A DNA stretch of 49,874 nt from a virus, in IMG/VR virus record IMGVR_UViG_3300005513_000317, positions 1-49,874 of that record; one strand, written 5' to 3'. The position numbers and the translations under genes were made by a program. Below, one piece after another: positions 8,372 through 16,680 of this stretch. The first letter of the stretch is position 1; each line of letters starts with the position of its first letter. The notes beneath the pieces were generated by a model, which saw only the letters and a list, made by a program, of their open reading frames with translations, was not told the DNA's origin and made no database searches.

Positions 8372-9060
8372 TAGCCGCCCTTGATAGTGGTGGTCGTGTG
8401 AGTACCTTCAGCCATTTGCTGCAGGGGTGGATCGCTCTGAGAGCCTGTCGCGTTGATCTTGTGCGTATGGCTGTTGAACAGCGAAATAAACACGTTGGTG
8501 ACGAAAGTCTTCAGCGACTGGCCTGCTGCCCCGATACTGATAGTCGGCGCCGTGATGGCAGCAGAAACCGAGGCCACCACCGCTGCTATCGCCGTCTGAA
8601 TGGTGGTATTGCCCGTCACGGTGGCATTCATGTTGCCGGTCACCGCAGCAATGAAGTTACCGACCGCATTGAAGCTGATGTCGCCATTGGTGAGCATTTT
8701 CATAAACGAGCCAGTCTTGTGAACTGCCCAGACCTCGCCGGACGGAACCGGGATAGCCTGGTTCTGCGTAGAGAAATACCGCCCGATGATCGCGCCAGAG
8801 TTGAAATCTCCTTCAGCGAACACGACCATCACCAGATCGCCCACATTCGGGCCGACCGCCACCCCGCAACCGTTGCCAACACCTAGGGCACCCATTGGCA
8901 TCCAGCCGCTGGTCTTTCCCTCTGGCTGGATCGTCACCTTGACCGCTCCGTTATTTTGGTCATAGCTGCTGATCTCGGCCCATCGCGGCAGGGACAACTG
9001 ATTTTGTCCAAGACTCGCCTGCGCCCGCATGGCATTACCAAGCTGGTCATATCCGTTCAT
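8371..9060 (-). CDS. Baseplate spike protein (gpV / Mu gp45-like)
   Basis: This 229-residue protein has an N-terminal OB-fold-like half with GPNVGDLVMVVFAEGDFNSGAIIGRY, a pattern shared by gpV-type spikes. A repetitive Thr/Ala/Val region follows, of the sort that builds a triple-stranded beta helix. Near the C-terminus it contains SHTHKI, an HxH motif; in P2/phi92-type spikes such a motif binds the iron ion at the needle tip. The gene is coupled by ATGA to the hub gene upstream. Confidence 0.88.
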   Translation of the reverse strand: MNGYDQLGNAMRAQASLGQNQLSLPRWAEISSYDQNNGAVKVTIQPEGKTSGWMPMGALGVGNGCGVAVGPNVGDLVMVVFAEGDFNSGAIIGRYFSTQNQAIPVPSGEVWAVHKTGSFMKMLTNGDISFNAVGNFIAAVTGNMNATVTGNTTIQTAIAAVVASVSAAITAPTISIGAAGQSLKTFVTNVFISLFNSHTHKINATGSQSDPPLQQMAEGTHTTTTIKGG

Positions 9061-10175
9061 AGCGAGCCTATTTGTGATTCTGGAGAATGGTTCTTACCGG
9101 AAGCGTGCATGTTCCAGCCTCCCTCAAACGACATCGACCGGGTTATCGAATCGGGGTAGTAAATCTGGTCGAACGCCGTATTGGTACCCATCAACTGAAT
9201 AATCGATGTCGTGTCTAGCGCATCGTCCGGCGGCATCTCAAAGGAGATTTTCATTTCATGCTGGATCAATTGCGCATAGAGTTTCTGGGCCATCTGCGTG
9301 GCCTGCTCTTGCGATAGATTGGGCACGACACGGGAGTAAATCTGCGTATTGCCAAAGGTGCTGGATTTACCAGCTTGGATCGTCTTAGATTTGGCCGGAT
9401 ACTGAGCGGTGAAGCCCTTTTGCTGCTTCGCGTTCCATGACCGGATCACTACTTGTATGCCGCGTGAAACGGTCAGCGCCCGAGTGCACTGCAGGTTCTC
9501 AAAATTTGCCGATGGTGCGCCGCCGTTCTCACCTTCGACGTAGACCAACTCGAAAGGCACTGTCGATGCGGCCGGTGGCGGCCCGAAATACAGCGACTTG
9601 CCGCGCACGTAGACGATGAAGCCCTCATTTCCGGCCAAGTAACAAAGAACGTCCCACTCGCTGCGCGAATCTGCCATGTTCGAGTGATCGATCTCGTAGA
9701 ACTTCCCAGCCTTCGTGGTCGTTGCTGTGACGACCGGTGTCAGGCCGTGACTAGTCGCCAATTTCGTAGCGATCTGCGACGAAGTGAGATTCACCCACTT
9801 TTCAGTCGTCTTGGCATCAATGAACACCCGCGTGAGATCGCGGCCGTTCACCTCGATTGTGCCAGCGACAGGATCGAAAGAGATCTCATCCACTTGGCCA
9901 TAGATCCAGCTTTTCAGCTCGGCAGCACTGTATGCCGTGGTGTCATCCGGCTCACCGGCGAACAGCTCCACATACATGTCGGTTTGCTCAGAAAACCATG
10001 CCTTATCCCGATCGGCTGGCAAGTCTTTGACAACAAATACCACCCGGAAGGTATCGGCCGAAAAATAGTTGTTGCTGTCGACGTCAAAGGTCGTCCAGCC
10101 TTCGATCGCGATACCGTTAAGTTGCACGATCCCGCGCGGCTGTGCAGACAGCTGCGTTGTCGAATTTGTTGCCAT
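9057..10175 (-). CDS. Baseplate hub protein (gpD / Mu gp44-like)
   Basis: This 372-residue protein follows the LysM-type tail protein and precedes the spike, matching the late-control D/gp44 hub position. Motifs include EVNGRDLTRVFIDAKT, a typical hub signature, DVLCYLAGNEGFIVYVRG and the C-terminal YYPDSITRSMSFEGGWNMHASGKNH. The hub forms the ring that holds the spike under the tail tube. Confidence 0.87.
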   Translation of the reverse strand: MATNSTTQLSAQPRGIVQLNGIAIEGWTTFDVDSNNYFSADTFRVVFVVKDLPADRDKAWFSEQTDMYVELFAGEPDDTTAYSAAELKSWIYGQVDEISFDPVAGTIEVNGRDLTRVFIDAKTTEKWVNLTSSQIATKLATSHGLTPVVTATTTKAGKFYEIDHSNMADSRSEWDVLCYLAGNEGFIVYVRGKSLYFGPPPAASTVPFELVYVEGENGGAPSANFENLQCTRALTVSRGIQVVIRSWNAKQQKGFTAQYPAKSKTIQAGKSSTFGNTQIYSRVVPNLSQEQATQMAQKLYAQLIQHEMKISFEMPPDDALDTTSIIQLMGTNTAFDQIYYPDSITRSMSFEGGWNMHASGKNHSPESQIGSL

Positions 10176-10179
10176 GGGA

Positions 10180-11133
10180 TTACGCTTCCAGAATGCCGTC
10201 GGTGTCGTTCGTGTTTTTTGGGATGTTCAGCGTCTTGACGTCGGTCACCTCGGGATCGGTAACGCCGTTTGCGCTGGCGATCGTCGTCCAGCCGGTGGCT
10301 TTTCCATAGTTTTTTGCCGCCAGATCGTATAAATTTCCACCTGCGACGGTGACCTTCTTCACGCTGGAATTGATCTGACCTAGGTTGGCGCCCATCCGTC
10401 CCAGCACTGCATTCATCTGTGCCAGCTTGCCGGCCGCCAGGGTTGAATTAACTTGGTTGCTCAGACTGGCAACGCTCTTGGCCAGCGGGTTATTTGGTAG
10501 CAGGCCGCCGACCGTCGTCACGTTCTTGAGCACGTTTTCCGAAGCCGAGATCAGCACAGCAACCTGCGACCGCACAGCGTTCAGCGGCTGCAAAACGCCG
10601 TTGATAGTGCTCTGCGCGGCCTTGGCGAAATTCGACACGTTAGAAATCGCTGTGTTGAGCGTCGCCGTCAAGCTGGATAACGTGCTGTCGCCTACGTCGT
10701 CCGACAAGCCCTGTGCCGTGTTCATGTCGTCGTTGATGGCCTGATTGACGTCGAACGCGGAATTGGTCGGCGGCAGGTCAGTACGGTCTTCAGCGACCTC
10801 GCAGACAATTCGGTACGGGATCTTGAACGGTGCTTCGAAATCAGCGATGAAGGTACGAATCAACACCACGTAGCTCATGTACGACCAAGTCAGATTCAGC
10901 GACCGACCGTCGTTCTTCATCCGCTGCAGCGTCAGTGCTTTCTCCAGCGCAAGGCTACCCACGAATATCCCAGACCACTCCAGCGGGATGTCGTCAGTGC
11001 CCATTGCCTTGATGACACGCTTGCCGCCGACCAGCTTGTGAATATTCAGCTTCTGGTCGCCGCCGAACGGAATCGTACCGGCCTCAGTGTCGCCAAAAGT
11101 GACGTCGCCAAGTTTGAGGATCGTAGTTGCCAT
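10180..11133 (-). CDS. Tail/baseplate protein with C-terminal LysM-like domain
   Basis: This 317-residue protein has an N-terminal beta-rich domain (residues 1-120), a long helical Ala/Ser/Asn/Val middle (about 130-255) and a LysM-like C-terminus (about 261-305, NLYDLAAKNYG...ASANGV...LNIP). It lies between tape measure and hub, where gp43/gp53-like proteins join the tube to the baseplate. The LysM fold can bind peptidoglycan but in tail proteins often serves as a structural adaptor. The start overlaps the tape-measure stop as TAATG. Confidence 0.78.
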   Translation of the reverse strand: MATTILKLGDVTFGDTEAGTIPFGGDQKLNIHKLVGGKRVIKAMGTDDIPLEWSGIFVGSLALEKALTLQRMKNDGRSLNLTWSYMSYVVLIRTFIADFEAPFKIPYRIVCEVAEDRTDLPPTNSAFDVNQAINDDMNTAQGLSDDVGDSTLSSLTATLNTAISNVSNFAKAAQSTINGVLQPLNAVRSQVAVLISASENVLKNVTTVGGLLPNNPLAKSVASLSNQVNSTLAAGKLAQMNAVLGRMGANLGQINSSVKKVTVAGGNLYDLAAKNYGKATGWTTIASANGVTDPEVTDVKTLNIPKNTNDTDGILEA

Positions 11134-13058
11134 TATCGATTCAATGCTGGAGGTGGTAGAGACAGGTTCGGGTCATACAGGCCGGAAGAAGAATTACCTT
11201 GCATGCCTTTTGCCAAATGCGGCGATGTCACGCGCGCCAGTTCGCGGCCATCAGCTTTCAGCACCGTTGTCACATGTATTGGCTGTTGGCTCTTCGCAGG
11301 CGGAATGCTTGCGTCATTGTTGACCCAGTAACCGCCGCGTCCGCTTCTCACGAAATGCTGGCCAGGGTGAGCATCTTCCGCCGGCGTCGTCGAACCCTTG
11401 CTGCCTTGTCCCCAACGCACGGCTGCGGCAGTTCCAGCAGCATGCTTATCGTTTGGCATCAACCAATCAAGAATGCCGAACAGAGTCTTGGTGGCGACAT
11501 ACAGCGCACCAAATGCAACAGCAATCCCGCTCAATGCCCCCGCCAAACCGACAAGCCCAGCCACGCCTCCAGCTCCGACGCCAGCAAAGGCGAGCGAACT
11601 TTGAACCAAACCGAATCCTTTGGCAGCGGACGAGAGCAATGGCAGCGCCAGCGCAACAGCGCGGATCCCATTCACGACGACTGTCGCACTACCGAGACCG
11701 ACTAGTGCCGCGGACAACGCCAGAATTCCATATGTCACGCGGCGGACAGTATCGGGGTTCTTCTCCGCAAATTCATTGAATGACTTGAAGGCGGAAGCTA
11801 ACCGATTTACCAGAGGAATCACCACCGGCAATGCACCTTCCCCAAGATTCACAAGTGCCGTTTCGAACTTGGCGTGCAAGTCCTGAAACCTTGCCATGGG
11901 GCTGCTATCGTAGCTGTCGATGCTTGCGCGCAGACCCGCCGAGCTGCCTGCGATGTGGTAATCCTTCATGATGCGAGGCAGCTGCGTGGCGATCAGTGCG
12001 ATCGAGTCGGCTCCGAGGCGATTGCTCAGCGCTTGCGCCAACAAAGAAACGGTCTCGTTCTCGCGCTTTTTCTCGTCAGTAATTCCCTTCTTGTCGAGGT
12101 ATGCCGCAATCAACGGTAGCCCGGTGCTTTGCACCCAGCCGACCATGTCCTCTTTCGCCATATCAGCGTTCTTTAGCGAGTTGGCCGTGACCTTATTCTG
12201 GTGCTTTGCCCAGTTGTCACCGTACAGTGCACGTAGGCCCTGTTCGTTTGCCTTCTCATCGACCCATCCGATCTTCCGCAGGACTGATCCGGATCCTTCG
12301 GTGCCGCGCCCGTTGACCAAGTTCTGCAATGCCGAATTGAGTGCGGTACCGGCTTTGGAGCCGCCCTGCTCTTGCATCAAAGCCCACATCTTCATGATGC
12401 CGGCGTTGCTCATGCCATTACCCATAGCACCCATGCGGGCCATGAACGCCAGCAAGTCCTTCGGCGTCACCGCACCGCCAGAGGCATTCTGGATCATCAT
12501 GGACAGATCCATAGCGCTTTCCATCGCCGAGGCATTCTTGGTGCCGCCGCGACGTTCGGCGACTTTTGCCAGGGCGCGGACATCTTCTTCGCCAGCGACA
12601 GCCGACTTGCCATATTTTCCCTGCGTCACGCGAGCCATGCCGGCGAACAGCGGCATGAAATGAAGTGCTTCCTTGGCATCCCCGAAGGCCGCATGCAAGT
12701 CACGCACAAGGTCGACGGACTCTGAAGCGCCAATACCCTTATACCTTCCGGAGAGTGCGTCACCGCGCACCTGCGCCAGTACCTTGCCATCGATGCCGCC
12801 AATATCCTTCAAGCGAAGCATCGCGCGCTCGAACTTCATTGCATCAGCAATGGCAGGCTTGAACATGGCGGCTAGGGCAGCACCCGCACCGACGGCGATT
12901 AGGCCACCTTTGAGCCCGCGTCCGATGCTATCAATGCGTTTTTGCAGCAATGCGGCTTGTGCATCGGTCTTGGCGAAATCCTTAACCATGTTGGCCAGTC
13001 CAGCACTCACATGGTTGGTGAGGCTGATGGCTACGCCGATTTTATATGCTTCAAACAT
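11133..13058 (-). CDS. Tail tape measure protein
   Basis: This 641-residue protein is the longest in the tail cluster and lies directly before the baseplate genes. It is largely helical, with hydrophobic stretches near residues 50-68, about 430-480 and 490-540 that fit the membrane-active segments of tape measures. The N-terminus (ISLTNHVSAGLANMVKDFA) is typical. From the usual ~1.5 angstrom per residue, the tail would be about 95-100 nm long. The ATG at 13058 has AAGGA 6-7 bases upstream. Confidence 0.9.
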   Translation of the reverse strand: MFEAYKIGVAISLTNHVSAGLANMVKDFAKTDAQAALLQKRIDSIGRGLKGGLIAVGAGAALAAMFKPAIADAMKFERAMLRLKDIGGIDGKVLAQVRGDALSGRYKGIGASESVDLVRDLHAAFGDAKEALHFMPLFAGMARVTQGKYGKSAVAGEEDVRALAKVAERRGGTKNASAMESAMDLSMMIQNASGGAVTPKDLLAFMARMGAMGNGMSNAGIMKMWALMQEQGGSKAGTALNSALQNLVNGRGTEGSGSVLRKIGWVDEKANEQGLRALYGDNWAKHQNKVTANSLKNADMAKEDMVGWVQSTGLPLIAAYLDKKGITDEKKRENETVSLLAQALSNRLGADSIALIATQLPRIMKDYHIAGSSAGLRASIDSYDSSPMARFQDLHAKFETALVNLGEGALPVVIPLVNRLASAFKSFNEFAEKNPDTVRRVTYGILALSAALVGLGSATVVVNGIRAVALALPLLSSAAKGFGLVQSSLAFAGVGAGGVAGLVGLAGALSGIAVAFGALYVATKTLFGILDWLMPNDKHAAGTAAAVRWGQGSKGSTTPAEDAHPGQHFVRSGRGGYWVNNDASIPPAKSQQPIHVTTVLKADGRELARVTSPHLAKGMQGNSSSGLYDPNLSLPPPALNR

Positions 13059-13067
13059 GTGGCTTCC

Positions 13068-13095
13068 TTGATGGAAAAATCTGGTGTGCTATATT
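13068..13095 (+). promoter_or_regulatory. Candidate moron promoter (TTGATG - 16 bp - TATATT, extended -10)
   Basis: TTGATG at 13068-13073 and TATATT at 13090-13095 are separated by 16 bp, with TGC directly before the -10 hexamer. The start of the small membrane gene follows 45 bp downstream. The element lies on the opposite strand to the late operon. Confidence 0.55.
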
Positions 13096-13140
13096 CATGA
13101 GGCAAACATTGCTTAACAGGCAAACCACCAAGGCACCCAA

Positions 13141-13353
13141 ATGAGCATCAAATACCGTCTTCAAGAGAAAGCAGCGGAGCGCTTTAAGCGGGTCCAGTAC
13201 CCGCGAGCAACGCGCTTCGACGAAGAACCAGCGATGTCCATACCATTTGGTACGCGTCTGAGTTTGTTAGTCATCGGGTCAGGATCTGTCGTCATCGGCC
13301 TGATCGTTCTGGCCTTCCTGCTGTTTTTCGTCCTTCCTGCCTTCTTCGACTAA
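13141..13353 (+). CDS. Small single-span membrane protein (moron in tail operon)
   Basis: This 70-residue protein has a basic N-terminal half (RLQEKAAERFKRVQYPRATRFDEE) and one strong transmembrane segment near the C-terminus (about residues 43-66). It is the only + strand gene inside the tail cluster and converges on the tail gene at 13350, overlapping its end by 4 bp. With its own promoter-like sequence at 13068-13095 it could be expressed in the lysogen. Lysogenic conversion or superinfection exclusion at the inner membrane is a reasonable guess, but no family was recognised. Confidence 0.65.
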   Translation: MSIKYRLQEKAAERFKRVQYPRATRFDEEPAMSIPFGTRLSLLVIGSGSVVIGLIVLAFLLFFVLPAFFD

Positions 13354-13832
13354 TCTTCCTTAATCGTGGGCATGTGCGAAAACGCGCTGCCCGACAACAT
13401 CGCCGTGGCTGTATGCACACCGATGATCTTCAGAACCTCTTTTTCCTTACGCAGCAGCGACGGCCCAAGAACAGCGCGCGGGGGGATCGTTTCCGTTCCC
13501 AGTTCCTGATAGACCATGATGTCGCTGGTGCTGCCGATCACTGCATCGAGTCCAGAAACTTCGTGTGAAATCGTGTCGCGCAGCGTCCCGTCACGCAACA
13601 GAGGGTCGTTTTCGGTGTAGCCGGAGGCGACCCGGTCGTCCTTTGTGCTGTTCGCAAGTTCGGCCCACTTGTCAAATGGCCCGATTGCACCTTGGTAGGT
13701 ACCAAACTCACTTTTAGCCTCTTTTTCAACGACTTCAGCTGCCTTTTTGAGACCTTGGCGCTCGCCCAGCACGACGGTTACAGCCATCTTGGCAAGGTGA
13801 TCGCCAAAGCTGGCTAACGTAAAGAGATTCAT
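13350..13832 (-). CDS. Virion morphogenesis / tail completion-like protein
   Basis: This 160-residue protein has a pattern common to gp10/virion-morphogenesis type tail proteins: a helical N-terminus, KKAAEVVEKEAKSEFG, then GTLRDTISHEV...VIGSTSDIMVYQELGTETIPPRAVLGPSL, matching the typical YQE.GT..IPPRPFLGP core. It lies between the chaperone and tape measure. I start it at 13832, where the ATG overlaps the stop of the frameshifted chaperone as ATGA and has GGGAG upstream. Confidence 0.82.
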   Translation of the reverse strand: MNLFTLASFGDHLAKMAVTVVLGERQGLKKAAEVVEKEAKSEFGTYQGAIGPFDKWAELANSTKDDRVASGYTENDPLLRDGTLRDTISHEVSGLDAVIGSTSDIMVYQELGTETIPPRAVLGPSLLRKEKEVLKIIGVHTATAMLSGSAFSHMPTIKED

Positions 13833-14361
13833 GCTGGCTTCTCCCATTCCCCACGTTCAAAATTAAAACGATGGCCGTCCAGCTCGCCCATGCAGATTGA
13901 AAATGCTGCCTTCATTCCATCCGACAGGGAAAACGCCACGTCGAACGGAACCCCGTTTTTAAGCAAATGACAGCTCTGCCGAAAAGAGGGGTCCCGCGCT
14001 ATTTTTTTACTGTGTCGGAGCTTTCTGCGTCGACAGCCATTTCTGCCAGACGGCGACCGATTGCAACAATTGCCTCTTCGCCCAAACGCTGAATCAGGGC
14101 ATCCAATTCAAGGCGTGTCTGCGGTTGGGGAATTTCAGCACCATCAATGTGAGTTACCCACTGCACCGGCATGAGCATGTCCATGTAGACAGCATTCATC
14201 GCCGTCTTGGCGCCGACGATTTCGACAATCCGGAACTGCGCCAGAACACCAGGCTTTTGGATGTTGATCGTCTTCCCTCCTGCCTGAATGACTTCGGACA
14301 GCGCTGCCTGCTTGACGATGGCTTCAGACGGCGTGGTCGCCTTAATCGTAAGTTTCGTCAT
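13829..14361 (-). CDS. Tail assembly chaperone, long form made by -1 frameshift
   Basis: If ribosomes slip back one base on A_AAA_AAA (14002-14008), the 120-residue chaperone is extended by 57 residues read from 14002 to 13829, giving about 177 residues. The extension has no start codon near its beginning and reads like a genuine protein (VPFDVAFSLSDGMKAAFSI and ELDGHRFNFERGEWEKP). Its stop overlaps the next gene start as ATGA. Paired short and long chaperones between tube and tape-measure genes are a known feature of long-tailed phages (lambda G/GT, P2 E/E'). Confidence 0.82.
13999..14361 (-). CDS. Tail assembly chaperone, short form
   Basis: This 120-residue protein sits between tail tube and tape measure. 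Its composition (LTIKATTPSEAIVKQAALSEVIQAGGK...QTRLELDALIQRLGEEAIVAIGRRLAEM) resembles phage tail assembly chaperones. The gene ends GTA AAA AAA TAG, placing a slippery heptamer directly against the stop codon. The ATG overlaps the tube stop as TAATG. Chaperones of this type coat the tape measure while the tube polymerises and are absent from the mature virion. Confidence 0.85.
   Translation of the reverse strand: MTKLTIKATTPSEAIVKQAALSEVIQAGGKTINIQKPGVLAQFRIVEIVGAKTAMNAVYMDMLMPVQWVTHIDGAEIPQPQTRLELDALIQRLGEEAIVAIGRRLAEMAVDAESSDTVKK
14002..14008 (-). promoter_or_regulatory. Programmed -1 ribosomal frameshift site A_AAA_AAA
   Basis: On the minus strand the zero-frame codons are GTA AAA AAA TAG, giving the canonical X_XXY_YYZ heptamer. 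Slipping one base changes the reading to ATA GCG CGG and opens a 57-codon frame. No strong stimulatory stem-loop was identified by eye just downstream. Confidence 0.8.
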
Positions 14362-14792
14362 TAGGCCACCTTGATACGGCGTTCAGCCGTGAAAGACAGC
14401 TTTTGTTTAACGGTATCGTCGCTCATCCAGTCGCCGGCATCGTCCAGCTTCAACGTAACGCCGACAAACTGGTATTGGCTAACCGCGCCACTGACTTCCT
14501 GAATCGTCTGCATGATGGTGCCGGTGCTCTGATCTAGACCGCTGTAGAAGTTGGCGTCAACGTTGGCGAAGTAGTCATCAATAGCGCTGTCTTGGCGGTC
14601 GATTTCAAAGCCACCCGACCAGCCGTCAGGAAACGACAGAGTGCGGGTGACGCCGTCCAGCCCCTTGATCTTCTTTTCGGTCGAATCGCGTTTGGTGGTG
14701 AATTTTGTAATCAGCGTCGGCTGCAGCGTACCGTCGGCCGTGCTGATCGTGGTCGAGTTGTCCCGACCTACTGAAAAACCATTTAGTGGCAT
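14361..14792 (-). CDS. Tail tube protein
   Basis: This 143-residue protein follows the sheath gene and precedes the chaperone, the standard place for a tube protein, and its length is in the normal range. It is beta-rich, with FTTKRDSTEKKIKGLDGVTRTLSFPDGWSGGFEIDR and a C-terminal KLSFTAERRI typical of tube subunits. The GGAG ribosome binding site comes right after a hairpin and six-T tract. Confidence 0.85.
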   Translation of the reverse strand: MPLNGFSVGRDNSTTISTADGTLQPTLITKFTTKRDSTEKKIKGLDGVTRTLSFPDGWSGGFEIDRQDSAIDDYFANVDANFYSGLDQSTGTIMQTIQEVSGAVSQYQFVGVTLKLDDAGDWMSDDTVKQKLSFTAERRIKVA

Positions 14793-14804
14793 TTTCTATG
14801 CTCC

Positions 14805-14827
14805 AAAAAAGGAAGCCGCCCGGCTTA
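14805..14827 (-). terminator. Hairpin-U-tract module between sheath and tube
   Basis: On the minus strand a short AAGCC/GGCTT stem is followed by CC and six T, then GGAG, which is the ribosome binding site of the tube gene. The stem is weak, so partial read-through is expected. Confidence 0.6.
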
Positions 14828-14857
14828 AGCTGGAGCGGCTTTTGGTACTTGACGGGA

Positions 14858-16408
14858 TTATTTGACGACGACGGAGACCGATTGTCCGCCTTCGAGCGAA
14901 ACCACGAACTCACGGACGATGCTGAAATACTTGACCTTGATATAGGCCGCCATCACTCCCAGCGCGACCTGCGAATCAGGGTTATTGGTGATGTCGATCG
15001 TGACGCTGTATGGCGCTACGTCAGGGCGGTTCACGTCGCCGATATATTTCAGGTTCAGCCACAGGTTCGAAAGAAACGCCTGAATCGAATCTTTGACTTC
15101 TTTGCGCAAGTCAGGTGTCTGGTCTTTCCCGATCGCGTAGCCGAAAGCGCTCTGGAACGACAACGCCAGGAAATTCGTCATCGTCGTATAGGTCTCGCTG
15201 TTCTGCGATGTCGTGCTTGCTGCATTCCGGTCAGATTGAAAACCGAAGTAGTTGCCGCCGGCTGATGGATTTGCCAGATAGTCGACACGCCCCTGCGCGA
15301 CAGCCGCCAGCTCAGCGGTGCTGTATGGCAGCTTTTGTGCGCTGCGCTGCGTTCCGATCAGGCCGAGCACCGGCTTATTCAGCGTCGACTCATTTGGATT
15401 CAGTGTGGCGCGCATCGCTGCCCAGAACGTAGCCGGCGACAGCAGGCGCTGCTGGGCGTTGACTTGATCCTGCCAATACACCCAGTCGCCGATCAGCACT
15501 TTGAGGCCGTAGCCGTCGGCACCTGCGGTGTTGAGGCTGGTAATCGTAGCCGCCGCAGAAGTGCCGACTGGACTGGCGACACCGAAGAAGATACCTTCGG
15601 AAAGACCAAATGCAAGAATCGTGTTCCAGGCTGTCGAATCGGTGTGATCGACCAGAGCGCCTGTCATCACACCGGTGCCGCGCAGCGCATACATGCCCGA
15701 ACGGCTGGCGGTGGCGCCGTCAATGCCGATCTGCATTGCATCGGTAATCGCGGCCGTACCATCGGTACCACCAGTCAGCGTGTATGTGGTGGTGATGTTC
15801 GGCGCTGCTGAGGATGTTCCAATCGTCGCAATGACCAGTTGTGAAGGGCCGCGCTGGTCTGAAATGCCGTTGTTGACGGCAGACACCAGGTTTGCCCAGA
15901 ACGTCGCACCGGTACCGGTGATGTTGTCGAATGTCTCGCCGGAAAAGCCGGGACGGTTAATCACCAGCTTGAACGTGCTTGCCTTGGTGCCGGCGGTGAT
16001 CGCAGCCGTGATCTTATTGCCCTCGACACCGGTGTAGAAACCGGTCAGCGTAGCACCGGTTACCGGCGTTCCAGCGGTATCGAGCAGTGGGATGGCCGCT
16101 GCCACATCAGTGCCATCGGTGATGCGCACCGTGTACATCTGGGTCGCACCAAGACTCAACGCAATGGCCGCGGCTGTTGCCAAGTCGCGCTTGCGCACGG
16201 TCTGCAAGCCAAGATACTGCTTCACATCGGTTGGCGAGCCGATCAACTGGGCGCTGTTGACCGGCCCCCAAGAAGCGACGCCGACGTAGCCGAGCACATT
16301 GGTGTTGACGCCTTGAATATAAGACGTGGTCGGCGGTACAACCTGGGTGTAAAGGCCAGGCGCATACAGGCCGGCAGCATTCAACTGCCCGTTTTGGTAA
16401 ATCGTCAT
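14858..16408 (-). CDS. Contractile tail sheath protein
   Basis: This 516-residue protein has the N-terminal pattern of phage sheaths (APGLYTQVVPPTTSYIQGVNTNVLGYVGVASWGPVNSAQLIGSP). A large variable domain follows, then a conserved C-terminal polymerisation part (SIQAFLSNLWLNLKYIGDVNRPDVAPYSVTIDITNNPDS). Its presence shows the phage has a contractile tail. The ATG at 16408 has GGAG 6 bases upstream. An upstream in-frame TTG at 16420 is an unlikely start. Confidence 0.9.
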   Translation of the reverse strand: MTIYQNGQLNAAGLYAPGLYTQVVPPTTSYIQGVNTNVLGYVGVASWGPVNSAQLIGSPTDVKQYLGLQTVRKRDLATAAAIALSLGATQMYTVRITDGTDVAAAIPLLDTAGTPVTGATLTGFYTGVEGNKITAAITAGTKASTFKLVINRPGFSGETFDNITGTGATFWANLVSAVNNGISDQRGPSQLVIATIGTSSAAPNITTTYTLTGGTDGTAAITDAMQIGIDGATASRSGMYALRGTGVMTGALVDHTDSTAWNTILAFGLSEGIFFGVASPVGTSAAATITSLNTAGADGYGLKVLIGDWVYWQDQVNAQQRLLSPATFWAAMRATLNPNESTLNKPVLGLIGTQRSAQKLPYSTAELAAVAQGRVDYLANPSAGGNYFGFQSDRNAASTTSQNSETYTTMTNFLALSFQSAFGYAIGKDQTPDLRKEVKDSIQAFLSNLWLNLKYIGDVNRPDVAPYSVTIDITNNPDSQVALGVMAAYIKVKYFSIVREFVVSLEGGQSVSVVVK

Positions 16409-16421
16409 GCGACGCTCCAAT

Positions 16422-16448
16422 AAAAAAAGCCACCCGGAGAAGAGTGGC
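16422..16448 (-). terminator. Terminator before sheath, second of tandem pair
   Basis: On the minus strand a GCCAC/GTGGC stem precedes seven T, then ATTGGAG, the ribosome binding site of the sheath gene. Confidence 0.75.
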
Positions 16449-16455
16449 CTTGCAT

Positions 16456-16479
16456 AAAAAAAGCCGCCAAGCTGGCGGC
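16456..16479 (-). terminator. Terminator before sheath, first of tandem pair
   Basis: On the minus strand a 7-bp perfect stem GCCGCCA/TGGCGGC with a 3-base loop is followed by seven T. Together with the element at 16422-16448 it forms two hairpins in a row upstream of the sheath gene. Confidence 0.82.
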
Positions 16480-16498
16480 CTATCTGAGTTTGCTGCTG

Positions 16499-16672
16499 TT
16501 AGATCGCGACCTTACGGACGTGGTGCGCGTTCTCGCCTTTCATCACCTCGGCAATTTCTGCGGGATCGGTGATTGCCGCGCCACGCTCGTAGTCGCCGAA
16601 GGGATGCGCTACCACAAGGGTGAAGGAAGGTGTTTCCGGTGTTGCGGTGCTATCGGCGGTGGTCTTGGCCAT
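16499..16672 (-). CDS. Small phage protein before the sheath (Mu gp38-like position)
   Basis: This 57-residue protein (SFTLVVAHPFGDYERGAAITDPAEIAEVMKGENAHHVRKVAI) lies between the tail-completion gene and the sheath. Small proteins of this kind with the PFGDY.RG..I.D motif occur at the same place in many Mu-like tail clusters, with no known function. The ATG at 16672 has GAGGA upstream. Confidence 0.7.
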   Translation of the reverse strand: MAKTTADSTATPETPSFTLVVAHPFGDYERGAAITDPAEIAEVMKGENAHHVRKVAI

Positions 16673-16680
16673 AATGTTCC

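Noticed and set aside
8215-8886. 223-codon + strand frame opposite the spike gene
   Set aside because: Antisense to a well-identified baseplate spike; no start signal or motif.
13350-13847. Earlier start (MGEAS) of the virion-morphogenesis-like protein
   Set aside because: The ATG at 13832 has a well-spaced GGGAG and an ATGA overlap with the frameshifted chaperone stop, which fits the coupling seen elsewhere.
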